Source of the DNA: Candidatus Rokuibacteriota bacterium
GTDB taxonomy: Bacteria > Methylomirabilota > Methylomirabilia > Rokubacteriales > CSP1-6
Direction of reading: 5' to 3'
Assembly: GCA_005887895.1 (NCBI GenBank)
Contig: VBPC01000162.1
Location: forward strand, 1 to 32,305
Length of the DNA stretch: 32,305 nt
Shown: positions 23,373-32,305 of the stretch, piece by piece
Layout of the letters: each line of letters starts with the position of its first letter
How positions within the stretch are numbered: the first letter of the stretch is position 1
Notes under the pieces: model-generated
The model's database searches: none
What the model was told of the DNA's origin: nothing
What the model saw: only the letters and a program-made list of their open reading frames with translations
Translations under genes and position numbers: made by a program

Positions 23373-23402
23373 CCCCCCTCCGACGTTCGGACCCGGCCGG
23401 TC

Positions 23403-23430
23403 CTCTGTATAGCCACCTCTGTATAGCCAC
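23403..23430. repeat. 14-bp tandem direct repeat
   Basis: CTCTGTATAGCCAC occurs twice without a gap (23403-23416 and 23417-23430), between two convergent genes and beside a strong hairpin. A recent slippage duplication is the simplest explanation. Confidence 0.8.
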
Positions 23431-23434
23431 CTCG

Positions 23435-23460
23435 GACCGGTCGGAAGAGCCCGACCGGTC
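23435..23460. terminator. bidirectional terminator-like hairpin
   Basis: GACCGGTCGG (23435-23444) pairs perfectly with CCGACCGGTC (23451-23460) over a 6-nt loop. It lies 12 bp beyond the stop of the convergent minus-strand gene and about 100 bp beyond the stop of the plus-strand gene. There is no clear T-run, so it is a terminator by position and stability. Confidence 0.55.
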
Positions 23461-23472
23461 TGTCGTCGTCCG

Positions 23473-23832
23473 TCAGAAGCCGCGGGCCTTGAGGCAGTCG
23501 CGGAACGCTTGCTGGTAGGTGGGATCGTTCTTCAGCGCCTCCGATCCGGATGCGCTGGCTGCCGTCGAGGTGCCGGTGCCCGTGGGGCCGGAGGCCGACG
23601 TGCTGCTGCTCACCCCACCGCCGCCGACGCGCGCGGATGAGGAGGTCGACGTCCCGGGCGCACTCGTGACCGAGCTGCTGCCCGGCGACGCGCTCACGCT
23701 GCCCTGCACCTTGGTCGCCGCCATCTGATGGCAGGCGTCGAAGTCCGTCTGGCTCTGCGCGAACGCGGAAGTCGCTGCCGCGAGGCCGGCCACGAACACG
23801 ACGAGGGCGGTCGCGCGTGTCAAAGTTGCCAT
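23473..23832 (-). CDS. exported Ser/Gly/Thr-rich 119-residue protein
   Basis: I do not recognise the family. The Sec signal (ATALVVFVAGLAAATSAFA) is followed by a short conserved-looking head, TDFDACHQMAATKVQG. A low-complexity linker rich in Ser, Gly, Thr and Ala covers roughly residues 47-97. A tail with PTYQQAFRDCLKARGF ends the protein. One Cys at each end of the linker could form a disulfide closing it into a loop. The ATG at 23832 has a strong AGGAGGT ribosome-binding site. It is probably periplasmic or surface exposed. Confidence 0.75.
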   Translation of the reverse strand: MATLTRATALVVFVAGLAAATSAFAQSQTDFDACHQMAATKVQGSVSASPGSSSVTSAPGTSTSSSARVGGGGVSSSTSASGPTGTGTSTAASASGSEALKNDPTYQQAFRDCLKARGF

Positions 23833-23945
23833 GGTTCTGACCTCCTGGGACCCGCGACGTTGAGGAGCCAAGCGCGGGATGCGCGCGCGCTGAAGGCGTT
23901 CAAACGCGGTGCCATCGACGGACGCGCGGATCGGCGCCGCTCGTC

Positions 23946-23974
23946 TTGCGACGCTGGGGTGTCCTAGGTATGCT
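23946..23974 (+). promoter_or_regulatory. promoter of the tRNA-Leu gene
   Basis: TTGCGA (23946-23951), a 17-bp spacer and TATGCT (23969-23974) predict a start near 23981, about 22 nt before the tRNA. It may also drive tig-clpP-clpX. Confidence 0.45.
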
Positions 23975-24002
23975 GGGTCGTCGGCTCGGGCGTCGGACTC
24001 CC

Positions 24003-24089
24003 GCGAGAGTGGCGAAACTGGCAGACGCGCCGGACTTAGGATCCGGTGGGCGCGAGCCCTTGGGGGTTCGACTCCCCCCTCTCGCACCA
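24003..24089 (+). tRNA. tRNA-Leu, anticodon UAG, CCA encoded
   Basis: The 87-nt class II tRNA has a 7-bp acceptor stem (GCGAGAG/CTCTCGC). The anticodon arm is CCGGA-CTTAGGA-TCCGG with anticodon TAG. A long variable arm GGGC-GCGA-GCCC, typical of tRNA-Leu, precedes the T arm GGGGG-TTCGACT-CCCCC. A discriminator A and an encoded CCA complete the 3' end. It reads CUA and, with a modified or unmodified wobble U, other CUN codons. tig starts 36 nt downstream. Confidence 0.95.
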
Positions 24090-24125
24090 CTTCTCGGACC
24101 ACGGATCCGAGCGAAAGAGACCCGC

Positions 24126-25394
24126 ATGAAGGTCGCCGTCGAGGAACTGGAAAGCTGCAAGCGCCGGCTCGCCGTGGAGGCGCCCGTCGACGTCGTGCAG
24201 AAGGAATGGGAGCGCGCCTACGGGCGCGTGCAGAAGCGCGCCAGCCTGCCGGGCTTCCGGCGCGGCCACGTGCCGCGTTCGCTCGTGAAGCTGCACTTCG
24301 CCGACGACGTGCGACGCGAGGTCGCCGAGCACCTCATTCCCGACGTCTACCGGCAGGCGCTGTCCGAGGCGCGCATCGCTCCCGTCAACGAGCCCGACCT
24401 CCAGAACCTGACGCTCGAAGAGAACGCCCCGCTGTCGTTCACCGCGGTCGTCGAGGTCAAGCCGGCGATCACGCTCGCCGACTATCGCGGCGTCGACGTC
24501 GAGCACGCGGCGTCGTCGATCACCGACGCCGAGGTCGGGGAGACGCTCGAGCGGATGCGCGAGCAGCACGCCGAGTTCCGCAGCGTCGAGCGCGCGGCCG
24601 CCGCCGGCGACCTCGTCGTCGTCGACTACACACTCGCCCCGGCTGACCACGAGCCGACCACCGCCACCGGCTACCACTTCCTCGTCGGCAGCGGCACGGT
24701 GCTGGCCGAGATCGACGCCGCCGTCGTCGGCCTCCGCGCCGGCGACGAGCGCGACGTCAGCCTGCGCTTCGCCGACGACCACCGGATGGAGTCGCTGCGC
24801 GGCAAGAGCGGCACCGCCCACGTGAAGGTCGGCGAGGTGAAGGAAAAGATCCTGCCCACGCTCGACGACGAGTTCGCCAAGGCGCTCGGCGACTTCGACA
24901 CGCTGGAGGCGGTGCGGACCGAGGTCCGCAAGCAGCTGGAGGCCGCCCGGGAGACCGAGTCACGGCGGGCGCTGGAGGACAAGCTCGTCGACGCGTTGCT
25001 GGCCCGCCACGAGTTCGCCGTGCCGGACGCCATGGTCATGCGGCAGGTCGCCCACCAGGTCGAGCACACCCGCGACCGGCTGCGCCGGCAGGGCGTGGAT
25101 CCCGAGGCGATCCAGTGGGATTACACCAAGATCATGGGCGAGCTGCGGCCGGCCGCCGAGAAGGCCGTGCGGCGGGCCCTGCTGCTGGAGGCCATCGCCG
25201 ACAAGGAGGCGATCGCCCCGACCGAGGACGAGCTCGAGGCCGAGATCGACAAGTTCGCCCGCGCCAGCCAGCGCCCGGCGCCGGCCGTTCGGCGTATGAT
25301 GGAGAAGAATGGCGACCTCGAAGCGCTGCGGCACGGGCTGCGCGAGCGCAAGACCCTCGACATCCTCATCGAGCACGCCCGGATCAAAGCATAA
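24126..25394 (+). CDS. tig: trigger factor, ribosome-associated chaperone
   Basis: A 422-residue chaperone that meets nascent chains at the ribosome exit tunnel. The ribosome-binding domain contains the signature [13 protein letters not shown] (usually GFRxGKxP; His here for Lys). The FKBP-like domain lies at about residues 150-230 and shows [21 protein letters not shown] and [10 protein letters not shown], with a reduced insert. The helical C-terminal domain ([22 protein letters not shown]) follows. The ATG at 24126 has a weak GAAAGAG upstream. It is first in the tig-clpP-clpX operon, 36 nt after tRNA-Leu. Confidence 0.95.
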   Translation: MKVAVEELESCKRRLAVEAPVDVVQKEWERAYGRVQKRASLPGFRRGHVPRSLVKLHFADDVRREVAEHLIPDVYRQALSEARIAPVNEPDLQNLTLEENAPLSFTAVVEVKPAITLADYRGVDVEHAASSITDAEVGETLERMREQHAEFRSVERAAAAGDLVVVDYTLAPADHEPTTATGYHFLVGSGTVLAEIDAAVVGLRAGDERDVSLRFADDHRMESLRGKSGTAHVKVGEVKEKILPTLDDEFAKALGDFDTLEAVRTEVRKQLEAARETESRRALEDKLVDALLARHEFAVPDAMVMRQVAHQVEHTRDRLRRQGVDPEAIQWDYTKIMGELRPAAEKAVRRALLLEAIADKEAIAPTEDELEAEIDKFARASQRPAPAVRRMMEKNGDLEALRHGLRERKTLDILIEHARIKA

Positions 25395-25404
25395 GGAGAG
25401 TGTG

Positions 25405-26040
25405 ATGGCCCTGGTTCCGATGGTCGTCGAGCAGACCCCGCGCGGTGAGCGGGCGTTCGACATCTTCTCGCGGCTCCTGAAGGAGCGCATCATCTTCCTG
25501 CCCACCTTCATCGAGGACGATCTGGCCAACCTCGTGATCGCCCAGATGCTCTTCCTGGAGGCCGACGATCCCGACAAGGACATCTACCTGTACATCAACT
25601 CGCCCGGCGGCTCGGTGACGGCCGGCATGGCGATCTACGACACCATGCAGTACGTGAAGCCGGCCATCTCGACGATCTGCATGGGCCAGGCCGCCTCGAT
25701 GGGCGCGCTGCTGCTGTGCGCGGGCGCCCGCGGCAAGCGGTTCGCGCTGCCGCACGCGCGCATCATGATCCATCAGCCGCTGGGCGGCGTGCAGGGCCAG
25801 GCGACCGACATCGACATCCAGGCCCGCGAAATCCTGAGGATGCGCGAGGAGCTCAACCGCATCCTCGTGCATCACACGGGCCAGGGCATGGACAAGATCC
25901 AGCGCGACACCGACCGCGACTTTTTCATGACCGCCGAGCAGGCCAAGGAATATAGAATCGTCGACGAAGTGATCTCTTCCAAGCCGACCACCCGGGCGGT
26001 CAGTGAGCAAGCGGCGCTCTCGGCGCAAGTCCAGAAGTAA
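25405..26040 (+). CDS. clpP: ATP-dependent Clp protease proteolytic subunit
   Basis: The 211-residue serine protease subunit that forms the double heptameric barrel. Catalytic Ser98 lies in MGQAASMGA and His123 in RIMIHQP; the acidic residue comes from the RDTDRDFFM segment. [14 protein letters not shown] supplies the oxyanion strand and [14 protein letters not shown] the handle. An AAGGAG site stands 7 nt before the ATG, and tig ends 10 nt upstream. clpX follows by 15 nt. Standard length and composition. Confidence 0.97.
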   Translation: MALVPMVVEQTPRGERAFDIFSRLLKERIIFLPTFIEDDLANLVIAQMLFLEADDPDKDIYLYINSPGGSVTAGMAIYDTMQYVKPAISTICMGQAASMGALLLCAGARGKRFALPHARIMIHQPLGGVQGQATDIDIQAREILRMREELNRILVHHTGQGMDKIQRDTDRDFFMTAEQAKEYRIVDEVISSKPTTRAVSEQAALSAQVQK

Positions 26041-26055
26041 GGAGTCGATGGCGGA

Positions 26056-27303
<1,248 letters not shown>

Positions 27304-27310
27304 GACTCGG

Positions 27311-27361
27311 AGGGGGGCTGCGCCCCCCTTCCGACGCTCGGCGCACGCCCGAGGCGTGCGC
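27311..27361 (+). terminator. two strong hairpins after clpX
   Basis: AGGGGGGC (27311-27318) pairs with GCCCCCCT (27322-27329) over a 3-nt loop, followed by TT. Next GCGCACGCC (27341-27349) pairs with GGCGTGCGC (27353-27361), also over a 3-nt loop. They probably end the tig-clpP-clpX transcript. The short T tract makes intrinsic termination weaker than usual. Confidence 0.6.
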
Positions 27362-27423
27362 CTCGCTGCCTCCCCCCAGACCGCGAAGCAGGATTGCGCC
27401 GGCGACGCCGACGCGCGAATCAC

Positions 27424-28095
27424 GTGACTGGAACGCTGTTCGTCGTCGCCACGCCCATCGGAAATCTGGAAGACATCACGCTGCGCGCGCTCCGGATTCT
27501 GAAGGAGGCGGACGTGATTGCGTGCGAGGACACCCGGCGCACCCGCGCGCTCCTGGCCCACTTCGACATCCACACGCCGACGACGTCGTACTTCGAGCAC
27601 AACAAGCTCGTGCGCGGTCCCCAGCTGATCCGCCAGCTCCAGGAGGGTCGGCGCATCGCGCTGGTGACCGACGCCGGCACCCCCGGCATCTCCGATCCCG
27701 GCTTCATGCTCGTGCGGGACGCCCGCGCGGCCGGTGCCGGTGTGGTGCCGGTGCCCGGGCCGGCCGCGGTCGTGACCGCCCTGTCGGCGGCCGGCCTGCC
27801 GGCCGATCGCTTCGTCTTCGACGGGTTCCTGCCGATCAAGCCCGGCCGCCGCCTGAAGCGGCTGGCCGCGCTACGCGAGCTCGACACGACGCTCGTGCTC
27901 TACGAGTCGCCTCACCGCATCCTCGCCAGCCTGGAGGCGATCGACACGGTCTTCGGCGAGCGGGAGATCGTGGTGGCCCGCGAGCTGACCAAGCAGTTCG
28001 AGGAGGTGGTGCGCGCGCCGGCGGCCGCCCATCGCGCGCGCCTCGACGCCGCCGGCGTGCGCGGCGAGTTCACCGTGGTCATTCCGGCCGAGTGA
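27424..28095 (+). CDS. rsmI: 16S rRNA C1402 2'-O-ribose methyltransferase (RsmI), short form
   Basis: A 223-residue tetrapyrrole-methylase-fold enzyme that 2'-O-methylates C1402 of 16S rRNA with SAM. It starts at GTG in TGTLFVVATPIGNLEDIT, the RsmI signature, and has CEDTRRTRALL, the SAM loop TDAGTPGISDPG, VPGPAAVVTALSAAG and LYESPHRI. It ends at the close of the methylase domain (GEFTVVIPAE). The C-terminal ~50-60 residues of E. coli RsmI (286 residues), a small helical domain, are absent. The upstream 120 bp hold the clpX hairpins. Confidence 0.92.
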   Translation: MTGTLFVVATPIGNLEDITLRALRILKEADVIACEDTRRTRALLAHFDIHTPTTSYFEHNKLVRGPQLIRQLQEGRRIALVTDAGTPGISDPGFMLVRDARAAGAGVVPVPGPAAVVTALSAAGLPADRFVFDGFLPIKPGRRLKRLAALRELDTTLVLYESPHRILASLEAIDTVFGEREIVVARELTKQFEEVVRAPAAAHRARLDAAGVRGEFTVVIPAE

Positions 28096-28131
28096 CCGCG
28101 GCGTTTCTTCCGGGATCGCCGGCGGGTCGAG

Positions 28132-28137
28132 TACCCT
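28132..28137 (+). promoter_or_regulatory. -10-like element TACCCT at the TPR lipoprotein start
   Basis: TACCCT ends 6 nt before the GTG at 28144, so the predicted transcript begins at the start codon. No Shine-Dalgarno is present. Confidence 0.3.
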
Positions 28138-28143
28138 CGAGGC

Positions 28144-30702
28144 GTGGGCCTCCGCGCGGTTCGCCTGGTCCCGCTCCTGGTCGTCGCGTTCGGATTCGTC
28201 GCCTGTGGCGCCTATCGACCGAGCCTCGACGGCGATCTCAACACCGGTCGGCGCGCCATGCTCACGCGCCGGCCCGGCGAGGCCCTGAAGAGCTTCGACC
28301 GCGCGGTGTCCGCGCACCCGTCGTCGGGGCTGGCGCACCTCTGGCGCGGCCGGGCGCTGGAGGAGCTGGCGCGCTTCGACGAGGCGGCCGCCGCCTATGC
28401 GCGGGCCGTCGAGCTCGAGCCGTCGGCGGACCACCGCTTGCACGCGGGCGCGCTCGCCGGCCGCGTCGGCGATTCCGCGCGGGCGATCGCGCTGCTCGGC
28501 GACGCCGTGTCCGCGCCTTCCGCGTTACGCGGGCCCGCGGAAACCGTCGTGCGGCTGGTCCGGCAACCGCTGGCCGAGGCCGTCATCCGCTGGGCCGTGG
28601 CGGACCCCGCCGCCGAGGCGCTGCTGCGGGCGCTCATCGAGTCGGGGGACGACGCGGCCGCGGTGGCGCTCGCGCAGGCTCGCGGCTGGGCACGGCCGAC
28701 CGCCGACTACTGCACGGCCACGGTCCCCGACCTTTCCGACGAAGGGCGCGCCCTGCTCGCGATGGTGCTCGGAGCGCGCAATCCGGACTGCCTCTACGAC
28801 GCCGGAGTGACCTTGACCGATGCGGGCCGCATCCGACTCGCCCGCCGCGTGATGCGCACGGTCGCCGAGTCGGCCGAGCGGGAAGGCGTGCGCGGCCGGG
28901 CCCGCACGTTCCTGCGCCATCGGCTGCCCTCGCATGAGGTCGCGCCGCTCGTCGAGGCGCTCACGGCCGCCGGGGCGCACCTGCAGCTCGTCGACGGGCT
29001 CGCCGTCGAGGCGCGGACGGCCTACGACGCGGCGATCGCCGGCGACCCCGCGTTCTCGTGGCCGTATCGGAAGATCGGGCTGATCTGGGAGAGCCGCGAC
29101 GAGGAGCGCGAGGCCTTCGCCTGGTATCAGCGCGCCGTCGCCGCCGACCCGGACGATCTGGTCGCGCAGCTCGGCCTCGGTCGCGTCGCGTATCACGGGC
29201 GTCGATACGACGACGCGCTGAAGGCGTATCGCCAGGTGACCGTCTTCGATCCGGACGACGTCGAGGGCCACGTCGGCGTCGGGACCGTGCTGCTGGCGAT
29301 GGGCCGCGAGGCCGACGGCGTCGCCGCGCTCGAGGAAGCCCTCGCCCGCGATCCCGACCATCCCGAGGCCCAGCGACTGCTCGAGGCGCGGGCGCGCGCG
29401 GGAACGACTCGCGTCGCGGCGCGTGAGGATGCGGGCGGCCACCTGGCCCGGGCCCGGCAGCGCTTGCGGGACGGCCGCTGGGAGGAGGCGGCCGACGCCG
29501 CCCGCCAGGCGGCCGCCGTGGCCCCAACGTCGGCGGCGTCCCTGCTCGCGGCCGGGGGCGTCGTCGAGTCCGTCGGTGATCTCGAGACCGCGAAGATGCT
29601 CCACGAGGCCGCCGTCGCCGTCGCGCCCACGGAGATGTCCGTCCTCGTCGCCGCCGCCCGCTTCGCCTCGCGCATCGGCGACGACGAGCGCGTGTGGAGC
29701 CTGGCCGACCGCATCGCCGGCGCCGAGCCGTGGCTGGCGACGACATCGACGCGCGCGCTGCCGGAGCTCGGCCGAGGGCTCGTCGTCGCGGTGTACCCGG
29801 GTCTCTCGATCGCGGCGGCCCTGAAAGTCGACGTCCTCCTCGAGCGCGGCCGGATCGACGAGGCGCGTGCGCTCGCCGGCCGGTTCGTGCTGGTTCGCTC
29901 CGGCGTCGATTACTGCGGCCAGGCGCAGGAGCGCCTGAAGGACGCCACGTCGCGTGACGAGATCTTCCAGGGCTTCCGCCGCGCTGTGCTCGCCCAGCCG
30001 ACGCGCGCCGAGTGTGCCTGGTGGTTCGGGCAATGGCTGACCGACGAGGGCGAGCTTCGCCTGGCGCGCGCCATGGTCACCGAGGCCCGCCGCGCGACGC
30101 CCGGCCAGGACACGAAGGATTCGGCCGCGCGGTTCCTCCGGATCCGGCTCTCCGGCGGCCGCGAGGTGGCGAAGGCCGCCGAGTACCTCGCGCTGCTGGC
30201 CCGGCGCCTGGTCGAGCGCGGCGACGATGTCCACGGCCGCCGGCTGCTGGAAGAGGCCGTGCGGCGCGATCCGGGCCTCGTGAGCGCCTACAACGTCCTC
30301 GCGCGCCTGGCGTGGGAGCGCGGCGACGCCGCGGAGGCCCTCGCGCGGCTCGAGCGCGCCGTGGCCGTCGACGCCGAGTCGTGGCGCGCGCACCGCAATC
30401 TCGGCCTCATGCTCGGGCAGCTGCAGCGCCCGGCCGCGGCCGAGCTGCACCTGCGCCGCGCCGTCGAGCTCTTCGGCGAGGACATCGGCACCCGCGTCGC
30501 CCTCGCTCGGGCGCTGTACGCGCAGGGCAAGCTCGCCGAGTACGCGGCGCAGACGCGCACCGCGCTGAAGGTGGCGGACGCCGTCGGCCAGCCGCTGCCG
30601 GAGGTCCGGGAGTTCCTGGAGGCCTTCGAGCGTCGCGGCGCCATTCGCGCACTGCCGCCGACGAGCATGCCGAGGGTCGCCCTCGGCTGGAACGCCGACT
30701 GA
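28144..30702 (+). CDS. large TPR-repeat lipoprotein with an internal duplication
   Basis: An 852-residue lipoprotein: signal [15 protein letters not shown] with lipobox VAC, so anchored to a membrane facing the periplasm or outside. Tetratricopeptide repeats occur in at least three blocks (for example [22 protein letters not shown] and [41 protein letters not shown] in shorter pieces). Between them a Cys-containing module appears twice. One copy runs from DYC (Cys190) via Cys216 to FLRHRL (Phe256). The other runs from DYC (Cys591) via Cys624 to FLRIRL (Phe664). Both contain LTDxGxxRLAR. The function is unknown; TPR lipoproteins often scaffold envelope assembly or polysaccharide machinery. GTG start. 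Confidence 0.8.
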   Translation: MGLRAVRLVPLLVVAFGFVACGAYRPSLDGDLNTGRRAMLTRRPGEALKSFDRAVSAHPSSGLAHLWRGRALEELARFDEAAAAYARAVELEPSADHRLHAGALAGRVGDSARAIALLGDAVSAPSALRGPAETVVRLVRQPLAEAVIRWAVADPAAEALLRALIESGDDAAAVALAQARGWARPTADYCTATVPDLSDEGRALLAMVLGARNPDCLYDAGVTLTDAGRIRLARRVMRTVAESAEREGVRGRARTFLRHRLPSHEVAPLVEALTAAGAHLQLVDGLAVEARTAYDAAIAGDPAFSWPYRKIGLIWESRDEEREAFAWYQRAVAADPDDLVAQLGLGRVAYHGRRYDDALKAYRQVTVFDPDDVEGHVGVGTVLLAMGREADGVAALEEALARDPDHPEAQRLLEARARAGTTRVAAREDAGGHLARARQRLRDGRWEEAADAARQAAAVAPTSAASLLAAGGVVESVGDLETAKMLHEAAVAVAPTEMSVLVAAARFASRIGDDERVWSLADRIAGAEPWLATTSTRALPELGRGLVVAVYPGLSIAAALKVDVLLERGRIDEARALAGRFVLVRSGVDYCGQAQERLKDATSRDEIFQGFRRAVLAQPTRAECAWWFGQWLTDEGELRLARAMVTEARRATPGQDTKDSAARFLRIRLSGGREVAKAAEYLALLARRLVERGDDVHGRRLLEEAVRRDPGLVSAYNVLARLAWERGDAAEALARLERAVAVDAESWRAHRNLGLMLGQLQRPAAAELHLRRAVELFGEDIGTRVALARALYAQGKLAEYAAQTRTALKVADAVGQPLPEVREFLEAFERRGAIRALPPTSMPRVALGWNAD

Positions 30703-30710
30703 CCGGCGCG

Positions 30711-30716
30711 TATACT
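30711..30716 (+). promoter_or_regulatory. -10 element TATACT upstream of thiD
   Basis: TATACT (5/6 to consensus) ends 12 nt before the thiD ATG at 30729, giving a predicted leader of about 6 nt and no room for a Shine-Dalgarno. It lies just after the TPR gene's stop. Confidence 0.45.
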
Positions 30717-30728
30717 GCTCTTCCGTCT

Positions 30729-31517
30729 ATGGCCGTTCCCAAGGCACTGACCGTCGCCGGGTCCGACTCCGGCGGCGGGGCAGGCATCCAGGCCGACCTC
30801 AAGACGTTCTCGGCGTTTCGAGTGTTCGGGATGTCCGTCCTGACCGCCGTGACCGCGCAGAACTCCGTCGGCGTGACCGGCGTGCACGACCTGCCGCCGG
30901 AGTTCGTGGCGCGCCAGCTCGACGCCGTCCTCGAGGATTTCGGCGCCGACGCCGTGAAGATCGGCATGCTGTCGACCGCCGGCATCATCGCGGCCGTCGC
31001 CGAGCGTCTCATCGCCCATCGACAGACGCGGCTGGTGCTCGATCCGGTGATGATCGCCAAGTCGGGCGATCCGCTCCTCCGGCCCGACGCGCGGGACGCG
31101 CTCATCGCGACGCTGCTGCCGCTGGCGGAGGTGGTGACCCCGAACCTCCACGAGGCCTCGATGCTGGCCGGGATGGAGGTGACGACCGAGACCGACATGG
31201 AAGCGGCGGCGCGGCGTATCCACGCGCGTGGGCCGCGCCACGTGCTGGTCAAGGGCGGCCACCTCAAGGACAGTGCGACCGACCTGCTGTGGGACGGCCG
31301 CGCGCTCACGCGTTTCCCGGGCGCCCGCGTCGATTCCAACAACACCCACGGCACCGGGTGCACCTTCTCGGCGGCGATCGCGGCCGGGCTCGCCCACGGC
31401 CGACCACTGCCGCAGGCGATCGCCGAGGCGAAGGCCTACGTCACCGCGGCGATCCGCGAGGGCTTCCAGGTCGGCCACGGCGTCGGCGCGCTCCGGCACT
31501 TCGTCGGTTCCTGGTAG
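30729..31517 (+). CDS. thiD: hydroxymethylpyrimidine/phosphomethylpyrimidine kinase
   Basis: A 262-residue ribokinase-fold enzyme that phosphorylates HMP and then HMP-P to HMP-PP, the pyrimidine half of thiamine. Motifs: [21 protein letters not shown] at the substrate site, [25 protein letters not shown], and the anion hole/catalytic base motif [16 protein letters not shown]. Length is normal for a single-domain ThiD. No other thiamine gene is in the window and no TPP riboswitch fits in the short leader. tatC begins 2 nt after the stop. Confidence 0.95.
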   Translation: MAVPKALTVAGSDSGGGAGIQADLKTFSAFRVFGMSVLTAVTAQNSVGVTGVHDLPPEFVARQLDAVLEDFGADAVKIGMLSTAGIIAAVAERLIAHRQTRLVLDPVMIAKSGDPLLRPDARDALIATLLPLAEVVTPNLHEASMLAGMEVTTETDMEAAARRIHARGPRHVLVKGGHLKDSATDLLWDGRALTRFPGARVDSNNTHGTGCTFSAAIAAGLAHGRPLPQAIAEAKAYVTAAIREGFQVGHGVGALRHFVGSW

Positions 31518-31519
31518 GA

Positions 31520-32281
31520 ATGGCGCCCCGCTCCGTCGACGACAAGATGCCGTTCCTCGAGCACCTGGGGGAGCTGCGCACCCGGATCATGCGCAGCCTC
31601 TTCTGCCTGCTGGGCGGCACCGTGATCGCGCTGCCGTTCAGCGAGAGGATCGTCGACTTCCTGGCGCGGCCGGTGACGAAGCTCGGCTACAAGCTCGTCT
31701 TCACGGCGCCCGCCGAGGCGTTCTGGGTGCAGATGAAGGTGGGGCTGATCGTGGGCCTGTTCATCTCCGCCCCCGGCATCCTGTGGCAAGTGTGGGCGTT
31801 CATCGCGCCCGGCCTGCACCGGCACGAGAAGAAGTACGCGGCCCCCTTCGTGATCCTCGGCTCCTTGCTGTTCATGCTCGGCGGCGCGTTCTCGCTGTTC
31901 GTGGTCACGCCGTACGCCATCGCCTTCCTGCTCTCGTACGCGCGCGAGACGCTGCAGCCGATGATCACGCTCGAGAACCACATCGACTTCCTGCTGAAGT
32001 TCACGCTGGCCTTCGGCGCCGTGTTCGAGCTGCCGCTGGCCATCACGCTGCTGGCCCGCATGGGCATCGTCACCGCCAAGATGCTGTCCAGGAACCGCAA
32101 GTACGCGATCCTCGGCGCGTTCATCGCGGGCGCCGTGCTGACGCCGACGCCCGACGCGTTCAACCAGACGCTGATGGCTGGACCGCTGATCATCCTCTAC
32201 GAGGTCGGCATCATCAGCGCGCGCCTGTTCGGCCGCAAGCCCGCCCCCGTCGTCGCGCCAGCCACCTCGGAGGGCACATGA
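31520..32281 (+). CDS. tatC: Sec-independent (twin-arginine) translocase subunit TatC
   Basis: A 253-residue inner-membrane protein of six helices that recognises twin-arginine signals and recruits TatA. The N-terminal cytoplasmic signature MPFLEHLGELRTRI is present. FVVTPYAIAFLLSYA and FGAVFELPLAITLLARMG, with the conserved Glu of helix 4, follow. GAVLTPTPDAFNQTLMAGPLIILYEVGI forms the last helices. The ATG at 31520 sits 2 nt after the thiD stop, so the two are translated together. tatA/tatB are not in the window. The aldo/keto reductase at 411-1334 is a possible client. Confidence 0.95.
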   Translation: MAPRSVDDKMPFLEHLGELRTRIMRSLFCLLGGTVIALPFSERIVDFLARPVTKLGYKLVFTAPAEAFWVQMKVGLIVGLFISAPGILWQVWAFIAPGLHRHEKKYAAPFVILGSLLFMLGGAFSLFVVTPYAIAFLLSYARETLQPMITLENHIDFLLKFTLAFGAVFELPLAITLLARMGIVTAKMLSRNRKYAILGAFIAGAVLTPTPDAFNQTLMAGPLIILYEVGIISARLFGRKPAPVVAPATSEGT

Positions 32282-32305
32282 TCCCGCGCGCCGAGCGCTG
32301 GGGGC
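32278..32305 (+). CDS. start of a gene coupled to tatC, cut by the window edge
   Basis: The ATG overlaps the tatC TGA stop (ATGA at 32278-32281), and GGAGGG precedes it by about 4 nt. Only MIPRAERWG can be read, which is too little to identify the product. Same transcription unit as thiD-tatC by position. Confidence 0.6.

Noticed and set aside
30703-30728. TPP riboswitch ahead of thiD
   Set aside because: Only 26 bp separate the genes and the leader would be about 6 nt; no THI-box sequence is present.

Overview
The window is about 32 kb of very GC-rich bacterial DNA in which genuine genes can be followed by their strongly G/C third codon positions. It comes from a diderm, Gram-negative-type chromosome: there are lipoproteins, a PBP1B-type peptidoglycan synthase, RlpA and TatC. 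The protein flavour and a recurring GGGGGCC/GGCCCCC intergenic hairpin suggest Candidatus Rokubacteria/Methylomirabilota or a close relative. That placement is an inference that could not be checked here. There are no insertion sequences, phage genes, CRISPR arrays or rRNA genes. The region looks like ordinary chromosome, with one class II tRNA-Leu(UAG) gene.

Layout. 1-5.4 kb: a partial VOC protein, an exported aldo/keto reductase, a divergent CACHE-type hybrid histidine kinase, and a convergent glucose-6-phosphate dehydrogenase gene (zwf) that carries a C-terminal cyclic-nucleotide-binding domain and is interrupted by a small internal deletion/frameshift. 5.4-10 kb: a LysE-type exporter, an AlaX editing protein, a peptide/nickel-type ABC solute-binding protein followed by a coupled 47-codon ORF, and a DAO-type FAD oxidoreductase. 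10-13.5 kb: a multi-TM GAF-PAS hybrid histidine kinase behind a textbook sigma-54 promoter. 13.5-19.3 kb: a HdeD-like protein with a small partner, an enolase-superfamily enzyme, a tandem hairpin repeat, an FKBP isomerase, a MutM of the zinc-less (plant/fungal-like) kind, a YbaK/EbsC deacylase with a short coupled upstream ORF, and an Eis-like acetyltransferase. 19.3-24 kb: a zinc-ribbon membrane protein, RlpA, PBP1B, a small Cys-rich protein behind a second sigma-54 promoter, and an exported Ser/Gly-rich protein. 24-32.3 kb: tRNA-Leu, the proteostasis operon tig-clpP-clpX, rsmI, a large TPR lipoprotein, thiD, tatC and the start of another gene.

How the genes fit together. tig, clpP and clpX form the classical folding/degradation operon. 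PBP1B and RlpA are both peptidoglycan enzymes. Two unrelated tRNA proofreading factors (AlaX for Ala-tRNA synthetase errors, YbaK-like for Pro-tRNA errors) lie 11 kb apart. TatC could export the RR-motif aldo/keto reductase.

Two cross-window patterns stand out. First, many first-in-operon genes have a -10-like hexamer only 5-12 nt before the start codon and no Shine-Dalgarno sequence, which suggests widespread leaderless transcription. Other genes have clear AGGAGG-type sites. Second, there are two strong and one weaker -24/-12 sigma-54 promoters. The most unusual protein is the zwf product, where the entry enzyme of the oxidative pentose-phosphate pathway is fused to a domain that retains cNMP-binding residues.
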